NCBI GenBank assembly: GCA_963758845.1
Contig: CAVWWX010000002.1
Coordinates: 2,591,722-2,655,721 of the forward strand
DNA length: 64,000 bases
Reading direction: 5' to 3'
DNA from: JBDTSW01 sp963758845
Lineage (GTDB): Bacteria > Actinomycetota > Thermoleophilia > Solirubrobacterales > 70-9
This document shows, one piece after another, positions 46,562 through 54,636 of the stretch; the first letter of the stretch is position 1, and each line of letters opens with the position of its first letter. The notes below the pieces were generated by a model that did not search any database, was not told the origin of the DNA, and saw only the letters and a program-made list of their open reading frames with translations. Both the position numbers and the translations under genes were made by a program.

Positions 46562-48106
46562 TCATACGGGCATCACCCCGTGCTTGCGCCAGGGCCGTTC
46601 GACCTTCTTGTCCTTGGCCATCCGCAGGGCCTGGATCACCCGCGGGCGCGTCTCGCGCGGGTCGATCACGTCGTCGATCATCGCGTTGCCGGCGGCGATG
46701 TACACGTCGATCTGCTCGCGGACCGCGTCCAGCATCGCCTCCTTCGTGGCCTCCGGATCGTCGGACGCCTCGATCGCCGAGCGGCCGATGATGTTCACGG
46801 CGCCCTCGGCGCCCATCACCGAGATCTCCGCGGACGGCCAGGCGTAGATCTGGTCGGGCTCATACGCCCTGCCGTTCATCACGTAGTAGCCGGCGCCGTA
46901 GGCCTTGCGGATCACGACGGTCACCTTCGGCACGGTCGCGCGCGAGATCGCGTAAAGCATCTTTGCCCCGTGGCGAATGATCCCGGCGTGTTCGACCTTC
47001 GATCCGACCATGAAACCCGGCACGTCCTGGAGGAAGACGAGGGGGATCGAGAACGCGTCGCAGAGGTTCACGAACCGGGCGGCCTTGTCGGCCGAGTCGT
47101 TCTCGAGGATGCCTCCGAGCTGCTTCGGCTGGTTCGCGACGATCCCGACCGGCTGGCCGCCGAGCCGGGCGAGGCAGGTGATGATCGTCCTCGCGAACTT
47201 CGGCTTGATGTCGAAGTACTCCCCGTCGTCGACGATCTCGGCGATCACCTCGTACATGTCGTAGGGCTTGCGGTTCGAGTCGGGCACGATCTCCATCAGC
47301 CGCTCCGACATCCGATCGACCGGGTCGGCCGTGTCGCGGACGGGAGGGCGCTCCTCGCAGTTGGAGGGAAAGAAGGAGAGGTAGTTCTTGATCGCCTCGA
47401 TGCACTCTGCGTCGTCTTTGACCTCAAGGTCGCCGACGCCCGACTTGCGGCAGTGCACCTTGGCGCCGCCCAGGTCCTCCATCGAGATGTCCTCGCCCGT
47501 GACCGCCTTCGTCAGGTGCGGCCCGGCGAGGGCCATCGCGCCCTGGCCCACCACCATCGGGACGAAGTCGGAGAGACCGGGGATGTACGCGGTGCCCGCG
47601 GCGCAAGGCCCGAGCATCCCGGCGACCAGCGGCACGACGCCGGACATCTCGACCTCCTCGCGAAAGAGATGGCCCGAGCCAGCGAACAGCGAGCCGGCCG
47701 CCTCCTGGATCCGGGCGCCCGCCGAGTCGAGCAGCCAGACCAGCGGCATCCGCTGCCTGAGGGCGACCTCGCGCAGGCGCGTGACCTTCAGCTCGCCCGT
47801 CATGCCCATCGAGCCGGCCATCACCGTGAAGTCGTAGGCGGCGATCGCGACGGCGCGGCCGTCGACGTCGCCCCAGCCCGTGACCACGCCGTCGGCCGGC
47901 GCGTCCTTCCCCTCCATCGCCCGCTGGGAGAAGTGCGGGCGGCCGTGGATGCCCATCTCGACGAAGGTGCCCTCGTCGACCAGCAGCTCGATGCGCTCGC
48001 GCGCCGTCAGCTTCCCCCGCTCGTGCTGCCTGGCGATCTTCTCGGGACCACCGCCCAGCTTGGCTCGCTCGCGGCGCTCGTGCAGGTCGCTGACCGCGTC
48101 CTCCAT
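46562..48106 (-). CDS. Acyl-CoA carboxylase, carboxyltransferase subunit (propionyl/methylmalonyl-CoA type)
   Basis: 514 residues. Carboxyltransferase fold with two crotonase-like halves. Motifs include DFTVMAGSMGMTGELKVTRL, LLDSAGARIQEAAGSLFAG and QDVPGFMVGSKVEHAGIIRHG, with ends VIDPRETRPRVIQALRM. It is of the biotin-dependent beta-subunit type (12S/PccB). The cognate biotin carboxylase/BCCP subunit is not in this window, so the enzyme would rely on a distant gene. Located between BKACE and a crotonase in the same direction. Confidence 0.9.
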   Translation of the reverse strand: MEDAVSDLHERRERAKLGGGPEKIARQHERGKLTARERIELLVDEGTFVEMGIHGRPHFSQRAMEGKDAPADGVVTGWGDVDGRAVAIAAYDFTVMAGSMGMTGELKVTRLREVALRQRMPLVWLLDSAGARIQEAAGSLFAGSGHLFREEVEMSGVVPLVAGMLGPCAAGTAYIPGLSDFVPMVVGQGAMALAGPHLTKAVTGEDISMEDLGGAKVHCRKSGVGDLEVKDDAECIEAIKNYLSFFPSNCEERPPVRDTADPVDRMSERLMEIVPDSNRKPYDMYEVIAEIVDDGEYFDIKPKFARTIITCLARLGGQPVGIVANQPKQLGGILENDSADKAARFVNLCDAFSIPLVFLQDVPGFMVGSKVEHAGIIRHGAKMLYAISRATVPKVTVVIRKAYGAGYYVMNGRAYEPDQIYAWPSAEISVMGAEGAVNIIGRSAIEASDDPEATKEAMLDAVREQIDVYIAAGNAMIDDVIDPRETRPRVIQALRMAKDKKVERPWRKHGVMPV

Positions 48107-48109
48107 CGC

Positions 48110-48895
48110 TCATCGGCCCTTCCATTCGGGCTCGCGCTTCTCGAAGAACGCCATCACGCCCTCGACCGCGTCCTCGGTGGAGAGCTCGATCGTCAGCTGG
48201 GCGCGCAGATAGTCGAGCGCCTGCATCAGCGGCATGTCAAGCTGGCGCCAGATCGCGTCCTTGCCCAGCTTCATCACCAGGGGCGACTTCGACGCGAGCT
48301 TTGCGGCCCAATCGGCCACCGCCGCGTCGAACTCCTCGGCCGGGACGATCCGGTTGACGATCCCGGCCTGAAGCGCCTGCTCGGTCGTGAGGCGCTCGCC
48401 CAGCAGCATCATCTCGGTCGCCTTCTTGCGCGGGACGTTGCGGTAGATCAGCGCCATGATCATGAACGGGAACAGCCCGACGTTGATCTCGGGGGTGCCG
48501 AACCCCACGCCCTCCTTGGCGACGATCAGATCGCAGGCGAGGGCGATGCCCAGCGAGCCGGCCAGGACGTGGCCGCTCGCGGCCACGATCGTCGGCTTGC
48601 CCAGCGTCCCGATCGCCTCGAAGACGTCGACGAAGTTGCCGGTGCCCTGCCACTTGACCGAGGCCGGCGCGTCGGCGCCGAACCCGGCGAGGTTGCCCCC
48701 GGCCGAGAACACCTTCTCGTGCGTCGAGGCGAGGACGACCACCCGCACGTCCTCGTCGTCGCGGGCCGCCCGCAAGGCGTCGAGCAGCTCCAAGAGGAGC
48801 TCGTCGGACAGGGCGTTCCGTGTCTCGGGGTCGTCGAGCGCGATCGTCGCGACCCCGCCCTCGCCCACCTCGTAGGAGATCTTCTCGTACGCCAT
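48110..48895 (-). CDS. Enoyl-CoA hydratase/isomerase (crotonase) family protein
   Basis: 261 residues, crotonase fold. The first oxyanion segment is KVFSAGGNLAGFG (about residues 61-73); the second is HVLAGSLGIALACD. Position 144-equivalent, normally Glu (GGGCELA), is Gly here (AGSLGIA), whereas the second catalytic Glu is kept (GTPEINVGLFPF). It may therefore act as an isomerase, hydrolase or structural variant rather than a standard hydratase. It lies 3 bases from the carboxyltransferase start. The divergent promoter region lies upstream. Confidence 0.85.
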   Translation of the reverse strand: MAYEKISYEVGEGGVATIALDDPETRNALSDELLLELLDALRAARDDEDVRVVVLASTHEKVFSAGGNLAGFGADAPASVKWQGTGNFVDVFEAIGTLGKPTIVAASGHVLAGSLGIALACDLIVAKEGVGFGTPEINVGLFPFMIMALIYRNVPRKKATEMMLLGERLTTEQALQAGIVNRIVPAEEFDAAVADWAAKLASKSPLVMKLGKDAIWRQLDMPLMQALDYLRAQLTIELSTEDAVEGVMAFFEKREPEWKGR

Positions 48896-48919
48896 AAGTA
48901 GAAAGTACTACTCTACACT
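48896..48919. promoter_or_regulatory. Palindromic operator-like element in a divergent promoter
   Basis: An AT-rich island in GC-rich surroundings, between the divergently read crotonase and acyl-CoA dehydrogenase genes. It contains a perfect inverted repeat, AGTAG-n6-CTACT (48897-48912), inside a longer imperfect one. Such a site fits a TetR- or MerR-type regulator controlling both catabolic arms. The regulator is not identified; the MerR gene at 43.5-44.2 kb is a candidate. Confidence 0.45.
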
Positions 48920-48969
48920 TCACAAAGGCGTCGCGGTGGGCGGCGCTTCCCGCGACCGAAGGAGCAGCA

Positions 48970-50189
48970 GTGGCCACAGCGACCGCGACGAACGGCAACG
49001 AGGTCCTGAAGCCGGAGCACGAGGGAGCCCGCGGGCACCTGCTGTTCGGCCAGGAGCACCTGGACCTGCGCGAGTCGATGAAGGCCTGGGTGCAGAAGGA
49101 GCTGCACCCCCACCGCAACGAGTGGGAGGACACCTACTGGCCACCGAGATCATGCGCCGGGCCGGCGAGCTGGGCTACCTGGGCCTGTGCTTCCCGGAGG
49201 AGTACGGCGGGCAGGGCGGCGACTACTACTACTCGCTGATCCGCGCCGAGTGCCTGAGCTACTCGGGGTCGGGCGGGACCAACATGGGCTTCGCGGTCCA
49301 GACCGACATGGTGCTGCCCCCCGTCCACCTGCTCGGCACCGAGGAGCAGAAGCAGCGCTACCTCGTCCCCGGCATCAAGGGCGTGAAGGTTGGGTGCCTG
49401 GGCATCACCGAGCCGGGCGCCGGCTCGGACGTGGCCGGCATTCGCACGACCGCCATCCGCGACGGCGACGAGTTCGTGATCAACGGGTCGAAGACCTTCA
49501 TCACCAACGGCCCGCGGGCCGACTTCTGCGTTCTCGTCACGAAGACCGATCCCGACGCGGGCCACTCCGGGATAACGCTGATGCTGATCGACCTGCGCGA
49601 TGACGAGGGCGACCCGCTGCCCGGCTTCACCGTCTCGGCAGAGCTGGAGAAGATGGGGATGCACGCCTCCGACACCGCGGAGCTGGCCTTCGAGGACTTC
49701 CGGGTCCCGGCCGACTCGGTGCTGGGCGAGGAGGGCAAGGGCTTCTACCACATCTCCTGGGAGCTCCAGGGCGAGCGCTTGGTGGGCGCCGCCGGCTGCT
49801 ATGCGGGCGCCGAGCGGATGTTCGAGCGCACCCTGGAGTACGCGAAGGAGCGCGAGGCCTTCGGCCGCCCGATCGGCCGCTTCCAGGCCATCCGCCACAA
49901 GTTCGCCGACATGGCGACCAAGATCGAGGCCTCCAAGCAGCTCACCCACACGGTCGCCTGGCGCTTCGCGAACGGCGAGTACCCCGTGCGCGAGATCTCG
50001 ATGGCCAAGCTCTATGCGGCCCGGGTGTGCCACGAGGTCGCCGACGAGTGCGTCCAGATCATGGGCGGCTACGGGTACATGAAGGAGTACGAGATCGAGC
50101 GGGCCTTCCGCGACCAGCGCCTGAATCGCATCGGCGCCGGCACCGACGAGGTCATGCTGGAAGTCATCGGCCGCAGCTACGGCCTGTAG
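48970..50189 (+). CDS. Acyl-CoA dehydrogenase (one frameshift)
   Basis: About 406 residues when joined, FAD-dependent oxidation of acyl-CoA to 2-enoyl-CoA. The first part (GHLLFGQEHLDLRESMKAWVQKELHPHRNEWED) is in one frame. Near 49140 a single base moves reading to TEIMRRAGELGYLGLCFPEEYGG. Later motifs are GCLGITEPGAGSDVAG, the FAD/substrate loop NGSKTFITNG, EREAFGRPIGRFQAIRH and QIMGGYGYMKEYEIER, with the C-terminal IGAGTDEVMLEVIGR. Start GTG at 48970. The next dehydrogenase starts 11 bases after this stop. Confidence 0.87.
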
Positions 50190-50199
50190 GAGGAACGAG

Positions 50200-51393
50200 G
50201 TGGGCGCGACCGAGACAGTCGACGCAGTCAACCTGCCGGTCGTCCCGACCGACGAGGAGGTCGAGATCCGCAACGCGGTCCGCGGGATCTGCGAGCGCTT
50301 CGGCGGCCCGGACTACCACCGCCGGATCGTCGCGGCCGACGAGTCCCCGCGGGAGCTGTGGGACGCGCTCGCCGACAAGGGCTATCTGGGCGTCAACCTG
50401 CCCCAGGCCTACGGCGGCGGCGGGCTGGGGATGCACGCGCTTCAGGCCGTCGGCGAGGAGATCTCGGCGGCCGGCTGCTCGCTGCTCCTGATCGTGGTCT
50501 CGCCGGCGATCGTCGGCTCGATCATCGCCCGGCACGGGACCGAGCGCCAGCGCGAAGACTGGCTGCCAGGCATCGCCGCCGGCACGACCCGGGTTGCGTT
50601 CGCCATCACCGAGCCCGACGCCGGCACCAACTCGCACAACCTCTCCTCCGCCGCCACTCGCGACGGCGACGTGTATCGCCTTCGCGGCACCAAGACCTAC
50701 ATCTCGGGGGTCGAGGACGCGCAGGCGATCCTGGTCATCGCCCGCAAGCGCGAGGCCGACGGCTCGCTGGGCCTGCCGCTGTTGATGCTGGTCGACACCG
50801 ACGCCCCCGGGCTCGAGAAGCAGTTCATCCCGGTTGCGGTCAAGGCCTCGGACAAGCAGTGGACGCTGTTCTTCGACGACGTCGAGGTGCCCGCCGACCG
50901 AGTCGTCGGCGAGTCCGAGACCGCGGGGCTCAAGGCCGCGTTCGACGGGCTCAACCCCGAGCGGATCATGGGCGCCGCGGTCGCCAACGGCGTCGGCCGC
51001 CGCGCGCTGCGCCTGGCGGCCGACTACGCGAACGAGCGCAAGGTCTGGGGCGACACCCCGATCGGCGCCCACCAGGGGCTGTCGCACCCGCTGGCGCAGG
51101 CGAAGATCGAGCTGGAGCTGGCGCGCCTGATGACGCAGAAGGCCGCCGCGCTCTACGACGCCGGCGCGCCCGCGGGCGAGCCCGCGAACATGGCGAAGTA
51201 CGCGGCCGCCGAGGCCTCGATCCGCTGCGTCGACCAGGCGATCCAGACCCACGGCGGCAACGGCTTCGCGCTCGAGTACGGGCTGACCGACATGTACTGG
51301 GGCGCGCGCCTCACCCGAACCGCCCCGGTCTCGCGCGAGATGATCCTGAACTACGTGGCCGAGCACTCGCTGGGCCTCCCGCGCTCGTACTGA
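50200..51393 (+). CDS. Acyl-CoA dehydrogenase
   Basis: 397 residues, intact. GTG start, with an AGGAGGAACGAGG ribosome site. Motifs: GYLGVNLPQAYGGGGLGMH, VAFAITEPDAGTNSHNLSSA, a substrate loop LRGTKTYISGVEDA, ERKVWGDTPIGAHQGLSHPLA and QTHGGNGFALEYGL. The second dehydrogenase probably uses a related substrate or forms a heteromeric pair with the first, as is common in actinobacterial catabolic operons. Convergent with the sigma factor gene. Confidence 0.9.
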   Translation: MGATETVDAVNLPVVPTDEEVEIRNAVRGICERFGGPDYHRRIVAADESPRELWDALADKGYLGVNLPQAYGGGGLGMHALQAVGEEISAAGCSLLLIVVSPAIVGSIIARHGTERQREDWLPGIAAGTTRVAFAITEPDAGTNSHNLSSAATRDGDVYRLRGTKTYISGVEDAQAILVIARKREADGSLGLPLLMLVDTDAPGLEKQFIPVAVKASDKQWTLFFDDVEVPADRVVGESETAGLKAAFDGLNPERIMGAAVANGVGRRALRLAADYANERKVWGDTPIGAHQGLSHPLAQAKIELELARLMTQKAAALYDAGAPAGEPANMAKYAAAEASIRCVDQAIQTHGGNGFALEYGLTDMYWGARLTRTAPVSREMILNYVAEHSLGLPRSY

Positions 51394-51399
51394 GCCGAA

Positions 51400-52656
51400 T
51401 CATCGGAGCGCGGCGATCCGTGCCTCGAGGAACGAGCGCTCCACCGGGCTCGTGGTGAGCTCAAGCGCGCGGGAGAACGAGGCGCGCGCCTCGACATGGC
51501 GGCCGGCTCGCTCGAGAAGATCGCCGCGGGCGGAATGCAGGTGGAGGTAGGAGTCGAGGCCCTCGATCGCGTCGATCTCCTCGAGCCCGCGCTCGGGCGA
51601 CTCCGCCATCGCGACGGCGACGGCGCGGTTCAGCGCGATGACCGGAGAGGGCTCGACCAGGAGCAGCCAGTCATAGAGGTGGCGGATGCGGCTCCAGTCG
51701 GTCTCGATCGCCGTCGGCGCCGTCGCGTGCTCGGCCGCGATCGCGGCCTGGAGCGCGTAGGGCCCGGGCGGGCTGGCGCCGGGCGGGCGGGCCGGGCCCA
51801 GGGAACGCCCGGTCAGCCGAACGCCCTCCTCGATCTGCGCCCGGTCCCACAGCAAGCGGTCCTGGTCGGCGAGCAGGACGATCTCGCCGCGCTCGTCGGT
51901 GCGCCCCTCGCGCCGCGCGTCGTGCAGGAGCATCAATGCAAGCAGACCCAGGACCTCGGGCTCGCCGGGCATCACCTCGTCGAGCACCCGCGTCAGACGG
52001 ATCGCCTCGGCGCAGAGCTCGCGACGCACCAGCTCGTCGGCCGAGGTCGCCGCGTAGCCCTCGTTGAAGACCAGGTACAGCGTGGCCAGCACCGACGGGC
52101 GGCGCTCGCCCAGCGACCCGCGGGCGGGCACCTCGTAGGGGATTGCGGCGTCGCGGATCTTCCGCTTGGCGCGGACCAGGCGCTGGGCCATCGCGCTCTC
52201 GGTCGTGAGCAGTGCGCGGGCGATCTCGGCCGTGGTCAGCCCGCCAAGGGTCCGCAGCGTCAGCGCCACCCGCGCCTCGGGAGCGAGGGCGGGATGGCAG
52301 GCGGTGAAGATCAGGCGCAGGCGGTCGTCGGGCAGCTCCTCGGCCTCCAGGACCGCCGCCGCGGTGGCGTCGGGGGGCGGCGGCGGCTCGAGCCGCTCGA
52401 TCAACGCCCGCTTCTCGGCCAGCGTTCGCTCGCGGCGCAGCCGGTCGATCGCCCGGTTACGGCCGACCCGGATGATCCAGGCCGCGGGGTCGTCGGGGAC
52501 CCCATCGCGCGGCCAGCGCTCGAGCGCGGTCATGAACGCGTCCTGGACCGCCTCCTCCGCGAGGTCGAAGTCGCCGAGGACGCGGATCAGGGTCGCGACC
52601 GCCCGCCCCGACTCGCGCCGGAACAGGCGGTCGATCTGCTCGTTCGATGCGTCTAC
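51400..52656 (-). CDS. ECF RNA polymerase sigma factor, ECF42-like, with TPR-like C-terminus
   Basis: About 418 residues. Sigma-2 region: SNEQIDRLFRRESGRAVATLIRVLGDFDLAEEAVQDAFMTALERW. Sigma-4 region: VALTLRTLGGLTTAEIARALLTTESAMAQRLVRAKRKI. A long C-terminal extension (about 190-418) contains YLVFNEGYAATSADELVRRELCAEAIRL and helix pairs, as in ECF42. No ATG, GTG or TTG lies in frame upstream of the sigma-2 region, so the start given (52656, overlapping the DGPF stop) is a limit; either an unusual start codon or an indel is present. The Met at 52533 would truncate sigma-2. Confidence 0.82.
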   Translation of the reverse strand, partial: VDASNEQIDRLFRRESGRAVATLIRVLGDFDLAEEAVQDAFMTALERWPRDGVPDDPAAWIIRVGRNRAIDRLRRERTLAEKRALIERLEPPPPPDATAAAVLEAEELPDDRLRLIFTACHPALAPEARVALTLRTLGGLTTAEIARALLTTESAMAQRLVRAKRKIRDAAIPYEVPARGSLGERRPSVLATLYLVFNEGYAATSADELVRRELCAEAIRLTRVLDEVMPGEPEVLGLLALMLLHDARREGRTDERGEIVLLADQDRLLWDRAQIEEGVRLTGRSLGPARPPGASPPGPYALQAAIAAEHATAPTAIETDWSRIRHLYDWLLLVEPSPVIALNRAVAVAMAESPERGLEEIDAIEGLDSYLHLHSARGDLLERAGRHVEARASFSRALELTTSPVERSFLEARIAALR

Positions 52657-53054
52657 GACGCCGCGGCCTTCGCCTGGTTCGGGTCCTCGTAACCGTAGTC
52701 GCCGTAGTCCATGACCGGACGGACCTCGACGCTGTTACCGGGCGACACGGGGGTCTTCTTCGCCCACTCGAGCGCCTCGTCGAGGTTGGCGCACTCGAGT
52801 AGGTAGAACCCGCCGACCTGGTCCTTCGTCTCGGCGAAGGGACCGTCGCTGACGATGCGCTCATCGTCCCCGGCGCGCAGGACGGTCGTCGCCGTCGCGC
52901 TGGGCTGAAGGCCCTCGCCGGCGAGGAACGCACCGGCCTCGACCAGCTCGGTGCCGTAGTCGCTCCAGGCGCTCATTGCCTCTCGCATCTGCTCCGGGCT
53001 CATCTCGTCCTGCCCGTCGCCCTCGGTGCCGACGATGATCAGCATGTACTTCAT
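52653..53054 (-). CDS. YCII-related DGPF-domain protein
   Basis: 133 residues. The diagnostic motif is DGPFAETKDQVGGFYLLE at about 71-88, with the small beta-alpha YCII fold around it (MKYMLIIVGTEGD at the start). Proteins of this kind are encoded next to ECF42 sigma factors and are thought to take part in their regulation or output. The ATG at 53054 follows AAGGAGGTT. Directly upstream of the sigma gene, with overlapping ends. Confidence 0.9.
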   Translation of the reverse strand: MKYMLIIVGTEGDGQDEMSPEQMREAMSAWSDYGTELVEAGAFLAGEGLQPSATATTVLRAGDDERIVSDGPFAETKDQVGGFYLLECANLDEALEWAKKTPVSPGNSVEVRPVMDYGDYGYEDPNQAKAAAS

Positions 53055-53120
53055 GGGGAACCTCCTTGGCTTCGCGCGGCGCGGATCGCCGCGTTCACCC
53101 TACAGACGAACGGGAAAGCC

Positions 53121-53271
53121 TCAGATCGACACTCGCCGGCGTTTCTCGAGCAGCCGTTCGAGGTCGCCCGGGCGCTGATCCCACTCGGCTCCCACGCTCG
53201 CGATCCACCGAGCGGCGTCGGCCAGCGGCCGCGGTTCGAGCCGGTACCACGTGATCGCGAAGCCTATGCGC
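53121..53271 (-). pseudogene. C-terminal remnant of an ArsR-type HTH regulator
   Basis: About 50 residues, without a start: RRRRIGFAITWYRLEPRPLADAARWIASVGAEWDQRPGDLERLLEKRR, described as the wing end (ITWYRLEP) and dimer helix (PLADAARWIA...WDQRPGDLERLL) typical of ArsR-family C-termini. The HTH half is missing, and the region upstream is occupied by the unrelated DUF5519 gene. Probably a leftover of gene replacement. Confidence 0.45.
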
Positions 53272-53593
53272 CGCCGTCCGTGACGCGGTCGTAGTTCAGG
53301 CGCATCAGCGCGATCGCGTCGGTGACGTCCTCCTCGCGTCTCAGCTCGCGCGAGGCCATCTTCGGCGAGTGGCGGTTGACCGGGTGCGGGCCCACCCGGC
53401 CCTCGTCACGGAGACGCTGGCCGACGTCGCGCGGGAAGCCGAAGTGGGCCACGCGATCGCCGTGGAGATGGCCGATCTGGTGCCCGTCGACCGTGAAGCC
53501 GTACTCGCCGCGCTCCCCGATTCCCGCCGTGACGCCGGGCCAGGCCGTGACCTCGTCGGTGATGCGCTCGCTGGCTGTCCTCGTCGTGCTCAT
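53264..53593 (-). CDS. DUF5519 (luciferase-domain-like) protein
   Basis: 109 residues. Residues about 12-100 match the DUF5519 pattern: VTAWPGVTAGIGERGEYGFTVDGHQIGHLHGD, then HFGFPRDVGQRLRDEGRV and HPVNRHSPKMASRELRREEDVTDAIALMRLNYDR. These small proteins are of unknown function. It is divergent from the SoxR gene, 85 bases apart, so SoxR is a candidate regulator. Confidence 0.8.
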   Translation of the reverse strand: MSTTRTASERITDEVTAWPGVTAGIGERGEYGFTVDGHQIGHLHGDRVAHFGFPRDVGQRLRDEGRVGPHPVNRHSPKMASRELRREEDVTDAIALMRLNYDRVTDGGA

Positions 53594-53678
53594 GGGGTTC
53601 CTCCATCGTTGGTTCCGGGGCGACAGTACAAGTTCAAGTTAGCTTGAAGTCAAGCGCGGATTGTGATTCGCTATCGCA

Positions 53679-54141
53679 ATGGCGACGGAGGAGCTCACGA
53701 TCGGCGAGGTGGCGCGGCGCAGCGGCGTCGCCGCCTCGGCGCTGCGCTTCTACGAGGAGCGCGGCCTGGTCTCCTCGGACCGCGCCGGCTCGGGACACCG
53801 CCGGTACCCGCGCTCGGTGCTGCGGCGCGTCGCCTTCATCGTCTTCGCGCAGCGCATCGGCCTGACGCTGGACGAGATCGGCGACGAGCTCGCGAAGCTG
53901 CCACCGGACCGGGCGCCGACGCGCCGAGACTGGTCACGGCTGTCCAGCGGATGGGGCGCGCGCATCGACGAGCGCATCGCCGAGCTCGAGCGGCTGAAGG
54001 CGGGGCTGACCGAGTGCATCGGCTGCGGTTGCCTGTCACTGGAGCGCTGCAAGCTCGCGAATCCAGGCGACCGGGCGGCGGCGGATGGGCCCTGGCCCCC
54101 GCTACTGGATCGGCGACCGGCCGCTCAACCGCCCGAGCTAG
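53679..54141 (+). CDS. soxR: SoxR-type redox-sensing MerR regulator (one frameshift near end)
   Basis: About 153 residues. MerR HTH (ELTIGEVARRSGVAASALRFYEERGL) followed by a dimer helix, then the [2Fe-2S] cysteine cluster CIGCGCLSLERC, the C-x2-C-x-C-x5-C pattern of SoxR. After NPGDRAA a one-base shift near 54087 restores the usual SoxR end GPGPRYWIGDRPL with stop at 54141. Oxidation of the cluster by superoxide or redox-cycling compounds activates SoxR. In actinobacteria, targets are often oxidoreductases and transporters near the gene. Confidence 0.88.
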
Positions 54142-54592
54142 CCGCGGGGTCGTCGGGCGGCTTCGGCGCGTCTCCGCGCAAGCGGTCGCGCAGGCTGACC
54201 GCGCGCTCCGTGATCCCCTGGATCGGCGCCGCCAACTCGAGCGACTGCTCGATCAGCTGGTTCGTGCGCTCGACCGACTCGCGAGCCTGCTCGGCGGCCG
54301 GTGCGGCCCTGCCGGTCTCGAGCATGGGCTCGCGAGGCGGGATCCTGGGCGGTCATCAGCATCGGCTCGGCGATCGCGTGCAGCTCCTTGGCAGTCGGTT
54401 CATCTGGTCGGCCAACTCCTGCATCGCGCGGAGCTGATCGAGGATCTCGCGCGGCAGGTCGGCGAGCGTCGCGAGCTGGTCGCGGATGTCGAGAACGGCA
54501 TCGGTGGCCCGGTTGACGTTGCGGGTGAGCGCCGCCGGCAGCATCACCACCGACGCCGCGTCAGAGAGCTGCTTGCGGATGCCGTCGGCCAC
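54125..54592 (-). CDS. Helical amphipathic protein of unknown function (frameshifted)
   Basis: About 155 residues from a GTG at 54592. It opens VADGIRKQLSDAASVVMLPAALTRNVNRATDAVLDIRDQLATLADLPREILDQLRAMQELADQMNRL in one frame; the key feature is near-continuous amphipathic helix. Shifts near 54398 and 54335 lead into KELHAIAEPMLMTAQD and MLETGRAAPAAEQARESVERTNQLIEQSLELAAPI. It looks like a phasin-like or membrane-surface-binding protein, which is a resemblance only. It overlaps the SoxR gene tail-to-tail. Confidence 0.55.
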
Positions 54593-54636
54593 GGGCAGAG
54601 CGTACGCCCGCGGAAGGTCGTCGTGTCCGCCTGGCG

